NCBI GenBank assembly: GCA_964469935.1
Contig: CAYXZQ010000001.1
Coordinates: 1 to 64,000, forward strand
Origin: CAYXZQ01 sp964469935
Lineage (GTDB): Archaea > Nanobdellota > Nanobdellia > Woesearchaeales > DSVV01
Direction of reading: 5' to 3'
DNA: 64,000 nucleotides
Under the pieces are notes generated by a model. That model was not told where the DNA came from. It worked only from the letters and a program-made list of their open reading frames with translations, and searched no databases. Positions 63,101-64,000 of this stretch are shown here, in pieces (the stretch's first letter is position 1; every line of letters begins with the position of its first letter). Made by a program: the position numbers and the translations under genes.

Positions 63101-64000
63101 AGGCGACAATCAACGTATCGACCCTCCAGGACGTCTATTACCCCAACCAGACTGTCAAGCTGACCTCTCCCTTCATATGGTGGGACTCAACATGGCACTA
63201 CAGGATACCATATTACCTCAATACGACCCCGCACCAGAGGTTCAACGCCCTCATGGGGGGGGATTTCAACTTCAGCGATAATCTCCTGGACCTGGGCCTG
63301 ACAGGAACGCTCGACAACAACTCCATCAGGGTCGTGGAATACTATTCGAACGGCTCTGTTAAGGAAATAATGCCTTACTTCAAGAGACAGTACAATGACT
63401 ACGATCCCGTATCCAACGCCGTGGTCAACCTTGAATGGAACGCGGAGAACGTGACTCCTGCGAACACCAGGAGATACTTCATGATCTATTTCGACATAAC
63501 CGAGTTCGGTTACAAGTCGCCGCAGGCAAACACAGAGCTCAAGAAGTCGGACGGCTCTGTCCATTCCATGATATCCGCAGTGGGGAACAATGGCCAGTTC
63601 GCCACAGCCGAGAACAACCAGGACGGTACATTCGGGACGTTGACAAACAAGGGCGACGTCACTTCCTGGGGCAATGATTATTCCAGGGGCCTCAGCCAGG
63701 CTGATTTCGACAATGACGGCATTGAGGACCTTATAATAGGCTCCAGGTACGACGCCCAGGGACTCGTGAACGTCAACAACACGATTTATTTCTGCAAGGG
63801 CAACGGCGACCTGACATTCCAGCCATGCGTCTCCATCTCGAACATCAGCTACTCTTCCCAGAACCCTTATGTCATGGACACTGCGGTCGGCGACTTCAAC
63901 GGTGACCACAGCCTGGACTTCATCGTGAGCACCAACAACCAGATGGTCGATGTCTTCTTCGGCAACGGCGACGGCACGTTCGAGAGGAACCAGACGTTCA
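54138..64000 (+). CDS. Giant surface protein 2, continuation (open at window end)
   Basis: Reading from 54139 the frame gives continuous surface-protein domain sequence up to the end of the window, over 3280 codons. Four DUF2341-like domains occur (near 54910, 59460, 61105 and 63175; each has WWN/W-S-W-Y-R then a DNNSIRVVE-type strand). Other domains are a helical/beta segment (~56300-57100, with DTNSNGLVDRVEW), a concanavalin-like domain (~57310-57960) and Ig-like repeats. A FG-GAP/VCBS beta-propeller (~61500-62370) carries at least five calcium loops such as DYDNDGNMD and DFNNDGFAD. A second propeller begins near 63590. It is most likely the same gene as 52431-54037; the C-terminus and any anchor are outside the window. 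Confidence 0.82.

Overview
The window is archaeal. It carries the ribosomal protein S27e - aIF2-alpha - Nop10 - PAC2 gene string, a CDP-archaeol lipid head-group operon, a Hel308-type helicase, Elp3, a beta-CASP RNase, an MCM-type ATPase, an archaellum locus, and three tRNA genes that each have an intron at the canonical 37/38 position. Promoters are archaeal TATA boxes (TTTATATA), several with a purine-rich BRE of the form CGAAAAG, and many genes start within about 25-30 bases of the TATA box, as leaderless genes do. Very large Ig/LamG/FG-GAP surface proteins, broken or split information-processing genes and tight 1-4 base gene overlaps suggest a DPANN-type archaeon. The lineage below that cannot be fixed from this sequence alone.

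Layout. 1-2166: end of rps27e, then aIF2-alpha, nop10, PAC2 and two tiny ORFs. 2199-4623: a Dph2 gene cut off after about one quarter of its length and abutting a CYTH gene, then a DHH phosphoesterase and a membrane protein. 4597-6297 (minus): archaetidylserine decarboxylase, archaetidylserine synthase and CDP-archaeol synthase in one operon. 6342-16377: a mixed set with a VTT/DedA protein, two radical SAM enzymes, tRNA-Asn and tRNA-Ile, a structured intergenic element, CBS, DUF218, JAMM, MFS, a two-TM pore-like protein, Yip1 and two tandem HIT proteins. 16378-27450: prepilin peptidase, ScpA, tRNA-Val, an AT-rich HAD gene, the C-terminal part of a Hel308-like helicase, PRPP synthetase, an MnmC-like methyltransferase, an M52-like protease, a lipoprotein, a histidine kinase, an NSUN methyltransferase and a multi-winged-helix protein. 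27442-31250 (minus): Elp3 and a beta-CASP RNase followed by three small genes. 31251-35288: a candidate non-coding RNA, a type IV pilin, a PIN/HTH pair, a short MCM-like ATPase and an EF-Tu-domain protein.

35331-64000 is a cell-surface region. The archaellum motor genes (FlaG, FlaF, FlaH, FlaI, FlaJ types) lie on the minus strand. Next, on the plus strand, is a gene for a tandem-HTH protein overlapping a 2436-residue secreted protein, followed by a short archaellin-like gene. A FlaC/D/E-like gene and a full-length archaellin lie on the minus strand. Last is a degenerate tyrosine recombinase gene immediately followed by a second giant surface protein of more than 3800 residues, which contains a 100-N assembly gap and runs off the window.

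The most notable pattern is that both giant surface genes share one architecture: an AT-rich leader with three copies of a short repeat, a TTG-started gene for a small DNA-binding protein, then the giant gene overlapping it or one base away. The repeats and the DNA-binding proteins are unrelated between the two loci. This suggests two independently built, self-regulated surface-protein modules on either side of the archaellin genes.
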